Shown: positions 12,101-26,300 of the stretch, piece by piece
How the letters are laid out: each line of letters starts with the position of its first letter
Numbering within the stretch: position 1 is the stretch's first letter
Assembly: GCF_051020975.1 (NCBI RefSeq)
Contig: NW_027478168.1
Span: 10,602,001 to 10,666,000 of the forward strand
Origin: Osmia lignaria lignaria
Taxonomy: Eukaryota; Arthropoda; Insecta; Hymenoptera; Megachilidae
Reading direction: 5' to 3'
DNA length: 64,000 nucleotides
Program-made: the position numbers and the translations under genes
Notes under the pieces: model-generated
What the model was told of the DNA's origin: nothing
What the model saw: only the letters and a program-made list of their open reading frames with translations
The model's database searches: none

Positions 12101-13340
12101 ATTTCTTCTTCTTGTTGTTCTTCCTCTGCACAGCTAAGCTGGAAGTGGCATTTGCAGCTCGCAATAGTGCAGAGTTATCTCAAAGAAAGGGGCCACGGTG
12201 TTTCTGTATCTCTATTATGTTGGTGCGGCTTCGGAACTTTTAAATATCTTGATATATCTCGAGAACTACGCATCTGATCAAAAAATATCATAGAACATAA
12301 AAAGTAGGAAACTTAATTCTCTACAAAAAAGGTCTCTTAACATTTTGCCATAGCTCGCTTCGTTTCCGAGATATTTGCAGATTTATCTCAAGGGAAGGGG
12401 CCTGACGGACATATTTCGAGGTATTTCTTCTTCTTGTTGTTCTTCTTCTGCACAGCTAAGCTGGAAGTGGCATTTGCGGCTCGCACTAGTGCAGAGTTAT
12501 CTCAAAGAAAGGGGCCACGGTGTTTCTGTATCTCTATTATGTTGGTGCGGCTTCGGAACTTTTAAATATCTCGATGTATCTCGAAAACTACGCTTCTGAT
12601 CAAAAAATATCATAGAACATAAATTGTAGGAAACATAATTCTGTACAAAAAAGGTCTCTTAACATTTTGCCATAGCTCGCTTCGTTTCCGAGATATTTGC
12701 AGATATATCTCAAGGGAAGGGGCCTGACGGACATATTTCGAGATATTTCTTCTTCTTGTTGTTCTTCTTCTGCACAGCTAAGCTGGAAGTGGCATTTGCG
12801 GCTCGCACTAGTGCAGAGTTATCTCAAAGAAAGGGGCCACGGTGTTTCTGTATCTCTATTATGTTGGTGCGGCTTCGGAACTTTTAAATATCTCGATGTA
12901 TCTCGAAAACTACGCTTCTGATCAAAAAATATCATACAACATAAATTGTAGGAAACATAATTCTCTACAAAAAAGGTCTCTTAACATTTTGCCATAGCTC
13001 GCTTCGTTTCCGAGATATTTGCAGATATATCTCAAGGGAAGGGGCCTGACGGACATATTTCGAGATATTTCTTCTTCTTGTTGTTCTTCTTCTGCACAGC
13101 TAAGCTGGAAGTGGCATTTACAGCTCGCAATAGTGCAGAGTTATCTCAAAGAAAGGGGCCACGGTGTTTCTGTATCTCTATTATGTTGGTGCGGCTTCGG
13201 AACTTTTAAATATCTTGATATATCTCGAGAACTACGCATCTGATCAAAAAATATCATAGAACATAAAAAGTAGGAAACTTAATTCTCTACAAAAAAGGTC
13301 TCTTAACATTTTGCCATAGCTCGCTTCGTTTCCGAGATAT
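9155..13340 (+). repeat. 13-monomer higher-order repeat, copy 1 (4186 bp)
   Basis: Thirteen monomers start every 322 bp from 9155 to 13019. Private marks include GGTATTTC at 9200, GGTTTCC at about 9463, CTTTTTCTTGTTGATC near 9851, GTTTCAGTATC near 9945, AGATAAGAAG near 10364, GCACTGCTAAG near 10516, GAACAAAAAA near 10667, GGCGCGGC near 10934 and AAAGTTCTC near 11685. All recur exactly 4186 bp downstream. The identity with copy 2 starts further left, at about 8935, where 8934 and 13120 differ. Confidence 0.95.
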
Positions 13341-16300
13341 TTGCAGATTTATCTCAAGGGAAGGGGCCTGACGGACATATTTCGAGGTATTTCTTCTTCT
13401 TGTTGTTCTTCTTCTGCACAGCTAAGCTGGAAGTGGCATTTGCGGCTCGCACTAGTGCAGAGTTATCTCAAAGAAAGGGGCCACGGTGTTTCTGTATCTC
13501 TATTATGTTGGTGCGGCTTCGGAACTTTTAAATATCTCGATGTATCTCGAAAACTACGCTTCTGATCAAAAAATATCATAGAACATAAATTGTAGGAAAC
13601 ATAATTCTCTACAAAAAAGGTCTCTTAACATTTTGCCATAGCTCGCTTGGTTTCCGAGATATTTGCAGATATATCTCAAGGGAAGGGGCCTGACGGACAT
13701 ATTTCGAGATATTTCTTCTTCTTGTTGTTCTTCTTCTGCACAGCTAAGCTGGAAGTGGCATTTACAGCTCGCAATAGTGCAGAGTTATCTCAAAGAAAGG
13801 GGCCATGGTGTTTCTGTATCCCTATTATGTTGGTGCGGCTTCGGAACTTTTAAATATCTCGATATATCTCGAAAACTACGCTTCTGATCAAAAAATATCA
13901 TAGAACATAAATTGTAGGAAACATAATTCTCTATAAAAAACGTCTCTTAACATTTTGCCATAGCTCGCTTCGTTTCCGAGATATTTGCAGATACAGCTCA
14001 AAGGAACTGGCCTGACGGACATATTTCGAGATATTTCTTTTTCTTGTTGATCTTCCTCTGCACAGCTAAGCTGGAAGTGGCATTTGCAGCTCGCAATAGT
14101 GCAGAGTTATCTCAAAGAAAGGGGCCACGGTGTTTCAGTATCTCTATTATGTTGGTGCGGCTTCAGAACTTTTAAATATCTTGATATATCTCGAGAACTA
14201 CGCATCTGATCAAAAAATATCATAGAACATAAAAAGTAGGAAACTTAATTCTCTACAAAAAAGGTCTCTTAACATTTTGCCATAGCTCGCTTCGTTTCCG
14301 AGATATTTGCAGATTTATCTCAAGGGAAGGGGCCTGACGGACATATTTCGAGATATTTCTTCTTCTTGTTGTTCTTCTTCTGCACAGCTAAACTGGAAGT
14401 GGCATTTCCAGCTCGCAATAGTGCAGAGTTATCTCAAAGAGAGGGGCCACGGTGTTTCTGTATCTCTATTATGTTGGTGCGGCTTCGGAACTTTTAAATA
14501 TCTTGATATATCTCGAGAACTACGCATCTGATCAAAAAATATCATAGAAGATAAGAAGTAGGAAACTTAATTCTCTACAAAAAAGGTCTCTTAACATTTT
14601 GCCATAGCTCGCTTCGTTTCCGAGATATTTGCAGATTTATCTCAAGGGAAGGGGCCTGACGGACATATTTCGAGATATTTCTTCTTCTTGTTGTTCTTCT
14701 TCTGCACTGCTAAGCTGGAAGTGGCATTTGCGGCTCGCAATAGTGCAGAGTTATCTCAAAGAGAGGGGCCACGGTGTTTCTGTATCTCTATTATGTTGGT
14801 GCGGCTTCGGAACTTTTAAATATCTTGATATATCTCGAGAACTACGCATCTGAACAAAAAATATCATAGAAGATAAAAAGTAGGAAGCTTAATTCTCTAC
14901 AAAAAAGGTCTCTTAACATTTTGCCATAGCTCGCTTCGTTTCCGAGATATTTGCAGATTTATCTCAAGGGAAGGGGCCTGACGGACATATTTCGAGATAT
15001 TTCTTCTTCTTGTTGTTCTTCTTCTGCACAGCTAAGCTGGAAGTGGCATTTGCGGCTCGCACTAGTGCAGAGTTATCTCAAAGAAAGGGGCCACGGTGTT
15101 TCTGTATCCCTATTATGTTGGCGCGGCTTCGGAACTTTTAAATATCTCGATGTATCTCGAAAACTACGCTTTTGATCAAAAAATATCATAGAGCATAAAT
15201 TGTAGGAAACAGAATTCTCTACAAAAAAGGTCTCTTAACATTTTGCCATAGCTCGCTTCGTTTCCGAGATATTTGCAGATTTATCTCAAGGGAAGGGGCC
15301 TAACGGACATATTTCGAGATATTTCTTCTTCTTGTTGTTCTTCTTCTGCACAGCTAAACTGGAAGTGGCATTTCCAGCTCGCAATAGTGCAGAGTTATCT
15401 CAAAGAGAGGGGCCACGGTGTTTCTGTATCTCTATTATGTTGGTGCGGCTTCGGAACTTTTAAATATCTCGATATATCTCGAAAACTACGCTTCTGATCA
15501 AAAAATATCATAGAACATAAATTGTAGGAAACATAATTCTCTACAAAAAACGTCTCTTAACATTTTGCCACAGCTCGCTTCGTTTCCGAGATATTTGCAG
15601 ATTCAGCTCAAAGGAACTGGCCTGACGGACATATTTCGAGATATTTCTTCTTCTTGTTGTTCTTCCTCTGCACAGCTAAGCTGGAAGTGGCATTTGCAGC
15701 TCGCAATAGTGCAGAGTTATCTCAAAGAAAGGGGCCACGGTGTTTCTGTATCTCTATTATGTTGGTGCGGCTTCGGAACTTTTAAATATCTTGATATATC
15801 TCGAGAACTACGCATCTGATCAAAAAATATCATAGAACATAAAAAGTAGGAAACTTAATTCTCTACAAAAAAGTTCTCTTAACATTTTGCCATAGCTCGC
15901 TTCGTTTCCGAGATATTTGCAGATTTATCTCAAAGGAAGGGGCCTGACGGACATATTTCGAGATATTTCTTCTTCTTGTTGTTCTTCTTCTGCACAGCTA
16001 AGCTGGAAGTGGCATTTGCGGCTCGCACTAGTGCGGAGTTATCTCAAAGAAAGGGGCCACGGTGTTTCTGTATCCCTATTATGTTGGTGCGGCTTCGGAA
16101 CTTTTAAATATCTCGATATATCTCGAAAACTACGCTTCTGATCAAAAAATATCATAGAACATAAATTGTAGGAAACATAATTCTCTACAAAAAACGTCTC
16201 TTAACATTTTGCCACAGCTCGCTTCGTTTCCGAGATATTTGCAGATTCAGCTCAAAGGAACTGGCCTGACGGACATATTTCGAGATATTTCTTCTTCTTG

Positions 16301-17526
16301 TTGTTCTTCCTCTGCACAGCTAAGCTGGAAGTGGCATTTGCAGCTCGCAATAGTGCAGAGTTATCTCAAAGAAAGGGGCCACGGTGTTTCTGTATCTCTA
16401 TTATGTTGGTGCGGCTTCGGAACTTTTAAATATCTTGATATATCTCGAGAACTACGCATCTGATCAAAAAATATCATAGAACATAAAAAGTAGGAAACTT
16501 AATTCTCTACAAAAAAGGTCTCTTAACATTTTGCCATAGCTCGCTTCGTTTCCGAGATATTTGCAGATTTATCTCAAGGGAAGGGGCCTGACGGACATAT
16601 TTCGAGGTATTTCTTCTTCTTGTTGTTCTTCTTCTGCACAGCTAAGCTGGAAGTGGCATTTGCGGCTCGCACTAGTGCAGAGTTATCTCAAAGAAAGGGG
16701 CCACGGTGTTTCTGTATCTCTATTATGTTGGTGCGGCTTCGGAACTTTTAAATATCTCGATGTATCTCGAAAACTACGCTTCTGATCAAAAAATATCATA
16801 GAACATAAATTGTAGGAAACATAATTCTGTACAAAAAAGGTCTCTTAACATTTTGCCATAGCTCGCTTCGTTTCCGAGATATTTGCAGATATATCTCAAG
16901 GGAAGGGGCCTGACGGACATATTTCGAGATATTTCTTCTTCTTGTTGTTCTTCTTCTGCACAGCTAAGCTGGAAGTGGCATTTGCGGCTCGCACTAGTGC
17001 AGAGTTATCTCAAAGAAAGGGGCCACGGTGTTTCTGTATCTCTATTATGTTGGTGCGGCTTCGGAACTTTTAAATATCTCGATGTATCTCGAAAACTACG
17101 CTTCTGATCAAAAAATATCATACAACATAAATTGTAGGAAACATAATTCTCTACAAAAAAGGTCTCTTAACATTTTGCCATAGCTCGCTTCGTTTCCGAG
17201 ATATTTGCAGATATATCTCAAGGGAAGGGGCCTGACGGACATATTTCGAGATATTTCTTCTTCTTGTTGTTCTTCTTCTGCACAGCTAAGCTGGAAGTGG
17301 CATTTACAGCTCGCAATAGTGCAGAGTTATCTCAAAGAAAGGGGCCACGGTGTTTCTGTATCTCTATTATGTTGGTGCGGCTTCGGAACTTTTAAATATC
17401 TTGATATATCTCGAGAACTACGCATCTGATCAAAAAATATCATAGAACATAAAAAGTAGGAAACTTAATTCTCTACAAAAAAGGTCTCTTAACATTTTGC
17501 CATAGCTCGCTTCGTTTCCGAGATAT
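13341..17526 (+). repeat. 13-monomer higher-order repeat, copy 2 (4186 bp)
   Basis: Every private variant I checked in copy 1 is present here at +4186, and I saw no difference in the stretches compared. Identity continues about 270 bp into the next monomer and ends where 13609 is C and 17795 is G. Such identity over more than 4 kb implies a very recent duplication, or an assembly duplication. I compared by eye at variant sites, not base by base. Confidence 0.94.
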
Positions 17527-18492
17527 TTGCAGATTTATCTCAAGGGAAGGGGCCTGACGGACATATTTCGAGGTATTTCTTCTTCTTGTTGTTCTTCTTC
17601 TGCACAGCTAAGCTGGAAGTGGCATTTGCGGCTCGCACTAGTGCAGAGTTATCTCAAAGAAAGGGGCCACGGTGTTTCTGTATCTCTATTATGTTGGTGC
17701 GGCTTCGGAACTTTTAAATATCTCGATGTATCTCGAAAACTACGCTTCTGATCAAAAAATATCATAGAACATAAATTGTAGGAAACATAATTCTGTACAA
17801 AAAAGGTCTCTTAACATTTTGCCATAGCTCGCTTCGTTTCCGAGATATTTGCAGATATATCTCAAGGGAAGGGGCCTGACGGACATATTTCGAGATATTT
17901 CTTCTTCTTGTTGTTCTTCTTCTGCACAGCTAAGCTGGAAGTGGCATTTGCGGCTCGCACTAGTGCAGAGTTATCTCAAAGAAAGGGGCCACGGTGTTTC
18001 TGTATCTCTATTATGTTGGTGCGGCTTCGGAACTTTTAAATATCTCGATGTATCTCGAAAACTACGCTTCTGATCAAAAAATATCATACAACATAAATTG
18101 TAGGAAACATAATTCTCTAAAAAAAAGGTTTCTTAACATTTTGCCATAGCTCGCTTCGTTTCCGAGATATTTGCAGATATATCTCAAGGGAAGGGGCCTG
18201 ACGGACATATTTCGAGATATTTCTTCTTCTTGTTGTTCTTCTTCTGCACAGCTAAGCTGGAAGTGGCATTTGCAGCTCGCAATAGTGCAGAGTTATCTCA
18301 AAGGAAGGGGCCACGGTGTTTCTGTATCTCTATTATGTTGGTGCGGCTTCGGAACTTTTAAATATCTTGATATATCTCGAGAACTACGCATCTGATCAAA
18401 AAATATCATAGAACATAAAAAGTAGGAAGCTTAATTCTCTACAAAAAAGGTCTCTTAACATTTTGCCATAGCTCGCTTCGTTTCCGAGATAT
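16561..18492 (+). repeat. Trimer duplication (2 x 966 bp) at the end of the 13-mer
   Basis: The monomers at 16561, 16883 and 17205 are echoed at 17527, 17849 and 18171. Shared marks are GGTATTTC in the first unit, TTCTGTAC at its end, and CATACAACAT at the end of the second. The third pair has diverged: 18171 has TTTGCAGC and CAAAGGAAGG where 17205 has TTTACAGC and CAAAGAAAGG. This exchange overlaps the right end of the second 13-mer. Confidence 0.85.
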
Positions 18493-18814
18493 TTGCAGAT
18501 TTATCTCAAGGGAAGGGGCCTGACGGACATATTTCGAGATATTTCTTCTTCTTGTTGTTCTTCTTCTGCACAGCTAAGCTGGATGTGGCATTTGCGGCTC
18601 GCACTAGTGCAGAGTTATCTCAGAGAAAGGGGCCACGGTGTTTCTGTATCCCTATTATGTTGGTGCGGCTTCGGAACTTTTAAATATCTCGATATATCTC
18701 GAAAACTACGCTTCTGATCAAAAAATATCATAGAACATAAATTGTAGGAAACATAATTCTCTACAAAAAACGTCTCTTAACATTTTGCCACAGCTCGCTT
18801 CGTTTCCGAGATAT
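17527..18814 (+). repeat. Four transition monomers
   Basis: Starts are 17527, 17849, 18171 and 18493. The first three belong to the trimer echo. The fourth has TGGATGTGGC (18581 region) and TCTCAGAGAAAGG, both private to it, and a K tail. It leads into the 4-monomer block with the ACAAAAAACGTCTC junction that usually precedes a Q head. Confidence 0.8.
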
Positions 18815-21712
18815 TTGCAGATTCAGCTCAAAGGAACTGGCCTGACGGACATATTTCGAGATATTTCTTCTTCTTGTTGTTCTTCCTCTGCACAGCTAAG
18901 CTGGAAGTGGCATTTGCAGCTCGCAATAGTGCAGAGTTATCTCAAAGAAAGGGGCCACGGTGTTTCTGTATCTCTATTATGTTGGTGCGGCTTCGGAACT
19001 TTTAAATATCTTGATATATCTCGAGAACTACGCATCTGATAAAAAAATATCATAGAATATAAAAAGTAGGAAACTCAATTCTCTACAAAAAAGGTCTCTT
19101 AACATTTTGCCATAGCTCGCTTCGTTTCCGAGATATTTGCAGATTTATCTCAAACGAAGGGGCCTGACGGACATATTTCGAGATATTTCTTCTTCTTGTT
19201 GTTCATCTTCTGCACAGCTAAGCTGGAAGTGGCATTTGCGGCTCGCACTAGTGCGGAGTTATCTCAAAGAAAGGGGCCACGGTGTTTCTGTATCCCTATT
19301 ATGTTGGTGCGGCTTCGGAACTTTTAAATATCTCGATATATCTCGAAAACTACGCTTCTGATCAAAAAATATCATAGAACATAAATTGTAGGAAACATAA
19401 TTCTCTACAAAAAACCTCTCTTAACATTTTGCCACAGCTCGCTTCGTTTCCGAGATATTTGCAGATTCAGCTCAAAGGAACTGGCCTGACGGACATATTT
19501 CGAGATATTTCTTCTTCTTGTTGTTCTTCCTCTGCACAGCTAAGCTGGAAGTGGCATTTGCAGCTCGCAATAGTGCAGAGTTATCTCAAAGAAAGGGGCC
19601 ACGGTGTTTCTGTATCTCTATTATGTTGGTGCGGCTTCGGAACTTTTAAATATCTTGATATATCTCGAGAACTACGCATCTGATCAAAAAATATCATAGA
19701 ACATAAAAAGTAGGAAACTTAATTCTCTACAAAAAAGGTCTCTTAACATTTTGCCATAGCTCGCTTCGTTTCCGAGATATTTGCAGATTTATCTCAAGGG
19801 AAGGGGCCTGACGGACATATTTCGAGGTATTTCTTCTTCTTGTTGTTCTTCTTCTGCACAGCTAAGCTGGAAGTGGCATTTGCGGCTCGCACTAGTGCAG
19901 AGTTATCTCAAAGAAAGGGGCCACGGTGTTTCTGTATCTCTATTATGTTGTTGCGGCTTCGGAACTTTTAAATATCTCGATGTATCTCGAAAACTACGCT
20001 TCTGATCAAAAAATATCATAGAACATAAATTGTAGGAAACATAATTCTCTACAAAAAAGGTCTCTTAACATTTTGCCATAGCTCGCTTCGTTTCCGAGAT
20101 ATTTGCAGATTCAGCTCAAAGGAACTGGCCTGACGGACATATTTCGAGATATTTCTTCTTCTTGTTGTTCTTCCTCTGCACAGCTAAGCTGGAAGTGGCA
20201 TTTGCAGCTCGCAATAGTGCAGAGTTATCTCAAAGAAAGGGGCCACGGTGTTTCTGTATCTCTATTATGTTGGTGCGGCTTCGGAACTTTTAAATATCTT
20301 GATATATCTCGAGAACTACGCATCTGATAAAAAAATATCATAGAACATAAAAAGTAGGAAACTCAATTCTCTACAAAAAAGGTCTCTTAACATTTTGCCA
20401 TAGCTCGCTTCGTTTCCGAGATATTTGCAGATTTATCTCAAAGGAAGGGGCCTGACGGACATATTTCGAGATATTTCTTCTTCTTGTTGTTCTTCTTCTG
20501 CACAGCTAAGCTGGAAGTGGCATTTGCGGCTCGCACTAGTGCGGAGTTATCTCAAAGAAAGGGGCCACGGTGTTTCTGTATCCCTATTATGTTGGTGCGG
20601 CTTCGGAACTTTTAAATATCTCGATATATCTCGAAAACTACGCTTCTGATCAAAAAATATCATAGAACATAAATTGTAGGAAACATAATTCTCTACAAAA
20701 AACGTCTCTTAACATTTTGCCACAGCTCGCTTCGTTTCCGAGATATTTGCAGATTCAGCTCAAAGGAACTGGCCTGACGGACATATTTCGAGATATTTCT
20801 TCTTCTTGTTGTTCTTCCTCTGCACAGCTAAGCTGGAAGTGGCATTTGCAGCTCGCAATAGTGCAGAGTTATCTCAAAGAAAGGGGCCACGGTGTTTCTG
20901 TATCTCTATTATGTTGGTGCGGCTTCGGAACTTTTAAATATCTTGATATATCTCGAGAACTACGCATCTGATCAAAAAATATCATAGAACATAAAAAGTA
21001 GGAAACTTAATTCTCTACAAAAAAGGTCTCTTAAGATTTTGCCATAGCTCGCTTCGTTTCCGAGATATTTGCAGATTTATCTCAAGGGAAGGGGCCTGAC
21101 GGACATATTTCGAGGTATTTCTTCTTCTTGTTGTTCTTCTTCTGCACAGCTAAGCTGGAAGTGGCATTTGCGGCTCGCACTAGTGCAGAGTTATCTCAAA
21201 GAAAGGGGCCACGGTGTTTCTGTATCTCTATTATGTTGTTGCGGCTTCGGAACTTTTAAATATCTCGATGTATCTCGAAAACTACGCTTCTGATCAAAAA
21301 ATATCATAGAACATAAATTGTAGGAAACATAATTCTCTACAAAAAAGGTCTCTTAACATTTTGCCATAGCTCGCTTCGTTTCCGAGATATTTGCAGATTC
21401 AGCTCAAAGGAACTGGCCTGACGGACATATTTCGAGATATTTCTTCTTCTTGTTGTTCTTCCTCTGCACAGCTAAGCTGGAAGTGGCATTTGCAGCTCGC
21501 AATAGTGCAGAGTTATCTCAAAGAAAGGGGCCACGGTGTTTCTGTATCTCTATTATGTTGGTGCGGCTTCGGAACTTTTAAATATCTTGATATATCTCGA
21601 GAACTACGTATCTGATCAAAAAATATCATAGAAGATAAAAAGTAGGAAACTTAATTCTCTACAAAAAAGGTCTCTTAACATTTTGCCACAGCTCGCTTCG
21701 TTTCCGAGATAT
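18815..21712 (+). repeat. 4-monomer higher-order repeat, 2.25 copies (1288 bp period)
   Basis: Order: Q/E (18815), Y/A/K (19137), Q/E (19459), Y/A/K with GGTATTTC and TGTTGTTGCGG (19781); then 20103, 20425, 20747, 21069; then 21391. GATAAAAAAATATC recurs at 1288 bp spacing near 19038 and 20326. Private changes in copy 1 include CAAACGAAGG at 19151 and GTTCATCTTC at 19201. The alternation of Q and Y heads gives a visible dimeric sub-rhythm of 644 bp. Confidence 0.9.
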
Positions 21713-23322
21713 TTGCAGATTTATCTCAAGGGAAGGGGCCTGACGGACATATTTCGAGATATTTCTTCTTCTTGTTGTTCTTCTTCTGCACAGCTAAGCT
21801 GGAAGTGGCATTTGCGGCTCGCAATAGTGCAGAGTTATCTCAAAGAGAGGGGCCGCGGTGTTTCTGTATCTCTATTATGTTGGTGCGGCTTCGGAACTTT
21901 TAAATATCTTGATATATCTCGAAAACTACGCTTCTGATCAAAAAATATCATACAGCATAAATTGTAGGAAACAGAATTCTCTACAAAAAAGGTCTCTCAA
22001 CATTTTGCCATAGCTCGCTTCGTTTCCGAGATATTTGCAGATATATCTCAAGGGAAGGGGCCTGACGGACATATTTCGAGATATTTCTTCTTCTTGTTGT
22101 TCTTCTTCTGCACAGCTAAGCTGGAAGTGGCATTTGCGGCTCGCACTAGTGCAGAGTTATCTCAAAGAAAGGGGCCACGGTGTTTCTGTATCTCTATTAT
22201 GTTGGTGCGGCTTCGGAACTTTTAAATATCTTGATATATCTCGAGAACTACGCATCTGATCAAAAAATATCATAGAAGATAAAAAGTAGGAAACTTAGTT
22301 CTCTAGAAAAAAGGTCTCTTAACATTTTGCCATAGCTCGCTTCGTTTCCGAGATATTTGCAGATTTATCTCAAGGGAAGGGGCCTGACGGACATATTTCG
22401 AGATATTTCTTCTTCTTGTTGTTCTTCTTCTGCACAGCTAAGCTGGAAGTGGCATTTGCGGCTCGCACTAGTGCAGAGTTATCTCAAAGAAAGGGGCCAC
22501 GGTGTTTCTGTATCTCTATTATGTTGGTGCGGCTTCGGAACTTTTAAATATCTCGATGTATCTCGAAAACTACGCTTCTGATCAAAAAATATCATAGAAC
22601 ATAAATTGTAGGAAACATAATTCTCTACAAAAAAGGTCTCTTAACATTTTGCCATAGCTTGCTTCGTTTCCGAGATATTTGCAGATATATCTCAAGGGAA
22701 GGGGCCTGACGGACATATTTCGAGATATTTCTTCTTCTTGTTGTTCTTCTTCTGCACAGCTAAGCTGGAAGTGGCATTTACAGCTCGCAATAGTGCAGAG
22801 TTATCTCAAAGAAAGCGGCCATGGTGTTTCTGTATCCCTATTATGTTGGTGCGGCTTCGGAACTTTTAAATATCTCGATATATCTCGAAAACTACGCTTC
22901 TGATCAAAAAATATCATAGAACATAAATTGTAGGAAACATAATTCTCTATAAAAAACGTCTCTTAACATTTTGCCATAGCTCGCTTCGTTTCCGAGATAT
23001 TTGCAGATTCAGCTCAAAGGAACTGGCCTGACGGACATATTTCGAGATATTTCTTCTTCTTGTTGTTCTTCCTCTGCACAGCTAAGCTGGAAGTGGCATT
23101 TGCAGCTCGCAATAGTGCAGAGTTATCTCAAAGAAAGGGGCCACGGTGTTTCAGTATCTCTATTATGTTGGTGCGGCTTCGGAACTTTTAAATATCTTGA
23201 TATATCTCGAGAACTACGCATCTGATCAAAAAATATCATAGAACATAAAAAGTAGGAAACTTAATTCTCTACAAAAAAGGTCTCTTAACATTTTGCCATA
23301 GCTCGCTTCGTTTCCGAGATAT
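21713..23322 (+). repeat. Five mixed monomers
   Basis: Starts are 21713, 22035, 22357, 22679 and 23001. The first two carry CATACAGCAT with CAGAATTCTC and TCTCTCAAC, as in the next 4-mer. The run from 22035 onward resembles the run from 27187 onward, including AGCTTGCTTCG near 22657 and 27812, so this segment is a relative of both flanks. The monomer at 23001 is the last Q-head unit until 58045. Confidence 0.82.
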
Positions 23323-26300
23323 TTGCAGATTTATCTCAAGGGAAGGGGCCTGACGGACATATTTCGAGATATTTCTTCTTCTTGTTGTTCTTCTTCTGCA
23401 CAGCTAAACTGGAAGTGGCATTTCCAGCTCGCAATAGTGCAGAGTTATCTCAAAGAAAGGAGCCACGGTGTTTCTGTATCTCTATTATGTTGGTGCGGCT
23501 TCGGAACTTTTAAATATCTTGATATATCTCGAGAACTACGCATCTGATCAAAAAATATCATAGAAGATAAAAAGTAGGAAACTTAATTCTCTACAAAAAA
23601 GGTCTCTTAACATTTTGCCATAGCTCGCTTCGTTTCCGAGATATTTGCAGATTTATCTCAAGGGAAGGGGCCTGACGGACATATTTCGAGATATTTCTTC
23701 TTCTTGTTGTTCTTCTTCTGCACAGCTAAGCTGGAAGTGGCATTTGCGGCTCGCAATAGTGCAGAGTTATCTCAAAGAGAGGGGCCACGGTGTTTCTGTA
23801 TCTCTATTATGTTGGTGCGGCTTCGGAACTTTTAAATATCTTGATATATCTCGAAAACTACGCTTCTGATCAAAAAATATCATACAGCATAAATTGTAGG
23901 AAACAGAATTCTCTACAAAAAAGGTCTCTCAACATTTTGCCATAGCTCGCTTCGTTTCCGAGATATTTGCAGATATATCTCAAGGGAAGGGGCCTGACGG
24001 ACATATTTCGAGATATTTCTTCTTCTTGTTGTTCTTCTTCTGCACAGCTAAGCTGGAAGTGGCATTTGCGGCTCGCACTAGTGCAGAGTTATCTCAAAGA
24101 AAGGGGCCACGGTGTTTCTGTATCTCTATTATGTTGGTGCGGCTTCGGAACTTTTAAATATCTTGATATATCTCGAGAACTACGCATCTGATCAAAAAAT
24201 ATCATAGAAGATAAAAAGTAGGAAACTTAATTCTCTACAAAAAAGGTCTCTTAACATTTTGCCATAGCTCGCTTCGTTTCCGAGATATTTGCAGATTTAT
24301 CTCAAGGGAAGGGGCCTGACGGACATATTTCGAGATATTTCTTCTTCTTGTTGTTCTTCTTCTGCACAGCTAAGCTGGAAGTGGCATTTGCGGCTCGCAC
24401 TAGTGCAGAGTTATCTCAAAGAAAGGGGCCACGGTGTTTCAGTATCTCTATTATGTTGGTGCGGCTTCGGAACTTTTAAATATCTTGATATATCTCGAGA
24501 ACTACGCATCTGATCAAAAAATATCATAGAACATAAAAAGTAGGAAACTTAATTCTCTACAAAAAAGGTCTCTTAACATTTTGCCATAGCTCGCTTCGTT
24601 TCCGAGATATTTGCAGATTTATCTCAAGGGAAGGGGCCTGACGGACATATTTCGAGATATTTCTTCTTCTTGTTGTTCTTCTTCTGCACAGCTAAACTGG
24701 AAGTGGCATTTCCAGCTCGCAATAGTGCAGAGTTATCTCAAAGAAAGGAGCCACGGTGTTTCTGTATCTCTATTATGTTGGTGCGGCTTCGGAACTTTTA
24801 AATATCTTGATATATCTCGAGAACTACGCATCTGATCAAAAAATATCATAGAAGATAAAAAGTAGGAAACTTAATTCTCTACAAAAAAGGTCTCTTAACA
24901 TTTTGCCATAGCTAGCTTCGTTTCCGAGATATTTGCAGATTTATCTCAAGGGAAGGGGCCTGACGGACATATTTCGAGATATTTCTTCTTCTTGTTGTTC
25001 TTCTTCTGCACAGCTAAGCTGGAAGTGGCATTTGCGGCTCGCAATAGTGCAGAGTTATCTCAAAGAGAGGGGCCACGGTGTTTCTGTATCTCTATTATGT
25101 TGGTGCGGCTTCGGAACTTTTAAATATCTTGATATATCTCGAAAACTACGCTTCTGATCAAAAAATATCATACAGCATAAATTGTAGGAAACAGAATTCT
25201 CTACAAAAAAGGTCTCTCAACATTTTGCCATAGCTCGCTTCGTTTCCGAGATATTTGCAGATATATCTCAAGGGAAGGGGCCTGACGGACATATTTCGAG
25301 ATATTTCTTCTTCTTGTTGTTCTTCTTCTGCACAGCTAAGCTGGAAGTGGCATTTGCGGCTCGCACTAGTGCAGAGTTATCTCAAAGAAAGGGGCCACGG
25401 TGTTTCTGTATCTCTATTATGTTGGTGCGGCTTCGGAACTTTTAAATATCTTGATATATCTCGAGAACTACGCATCTGATCAAAAAATATCATAGAAGAT
25501 AAAAAGTAGGAAACTTAATTCTCTACAAAAAAGGTCTCTTAACATTTTGCCATAGCTCGCTTCGTTTCCGAGATATTTGCAGATTTATCTCAAGGGAAGG
25601 GGCCTGACGGACATATTTCGAGATATTTCTTCTTCTTGTTGTTCTTCTTCTGCACAGCTAAGCTGGAAGTGGCATTTGCGGCTCGCACTAGTGCAGAGTT
25701 ATCTCAAAGAAAGGGGCCACGGTGTTTCAGTATCTCTATTATGTTGGTGCGGCTTCGGAACTTTTAAATATCTTGATATATCTCGAGAACTACGCATCTG
25801 ATCAAAAAATATCATAGAACATAAAAAGTAGGAAACTTAATTCTCTACAAAAAAGGTCTCTTAACATTTTGCCATAGCTCGCTTCGTTTCCGAGATATTT
25901 GCAGATTTATCTCAAGGGAAGGGGCCTGACGGACATATTTCGAGATATTTCTTCTTCTTGTTGTTCTTCTTCTGCACAGCTAAACTGGAAGTGGCATTTC
26001 CAGCTCGCAATAGTGCAGAGTTATCTCAAAGAAAGGAGCCACGGTGTTTCTGTATCTCTATTATGTTGGTGCGGCTTCGGAACTTTTAAATATCTTGATA
26101 TATCTCGAGAACTACGCATCTGATCAAAAAATATCATAGAAGATAAAAAGTAGGAAACTTAATTCTCTACAAAAAAGGTCTCTTAACATTTTGCCATAGC
26201 TCGCTTCGTTTCCGAGATATTTGCAGATTTATCTCAAGGGAAGGGGCCTGACGGACATATTTCGAGATATTTCTTCTTCTTGTTGTTCTTCTTCTGCACA

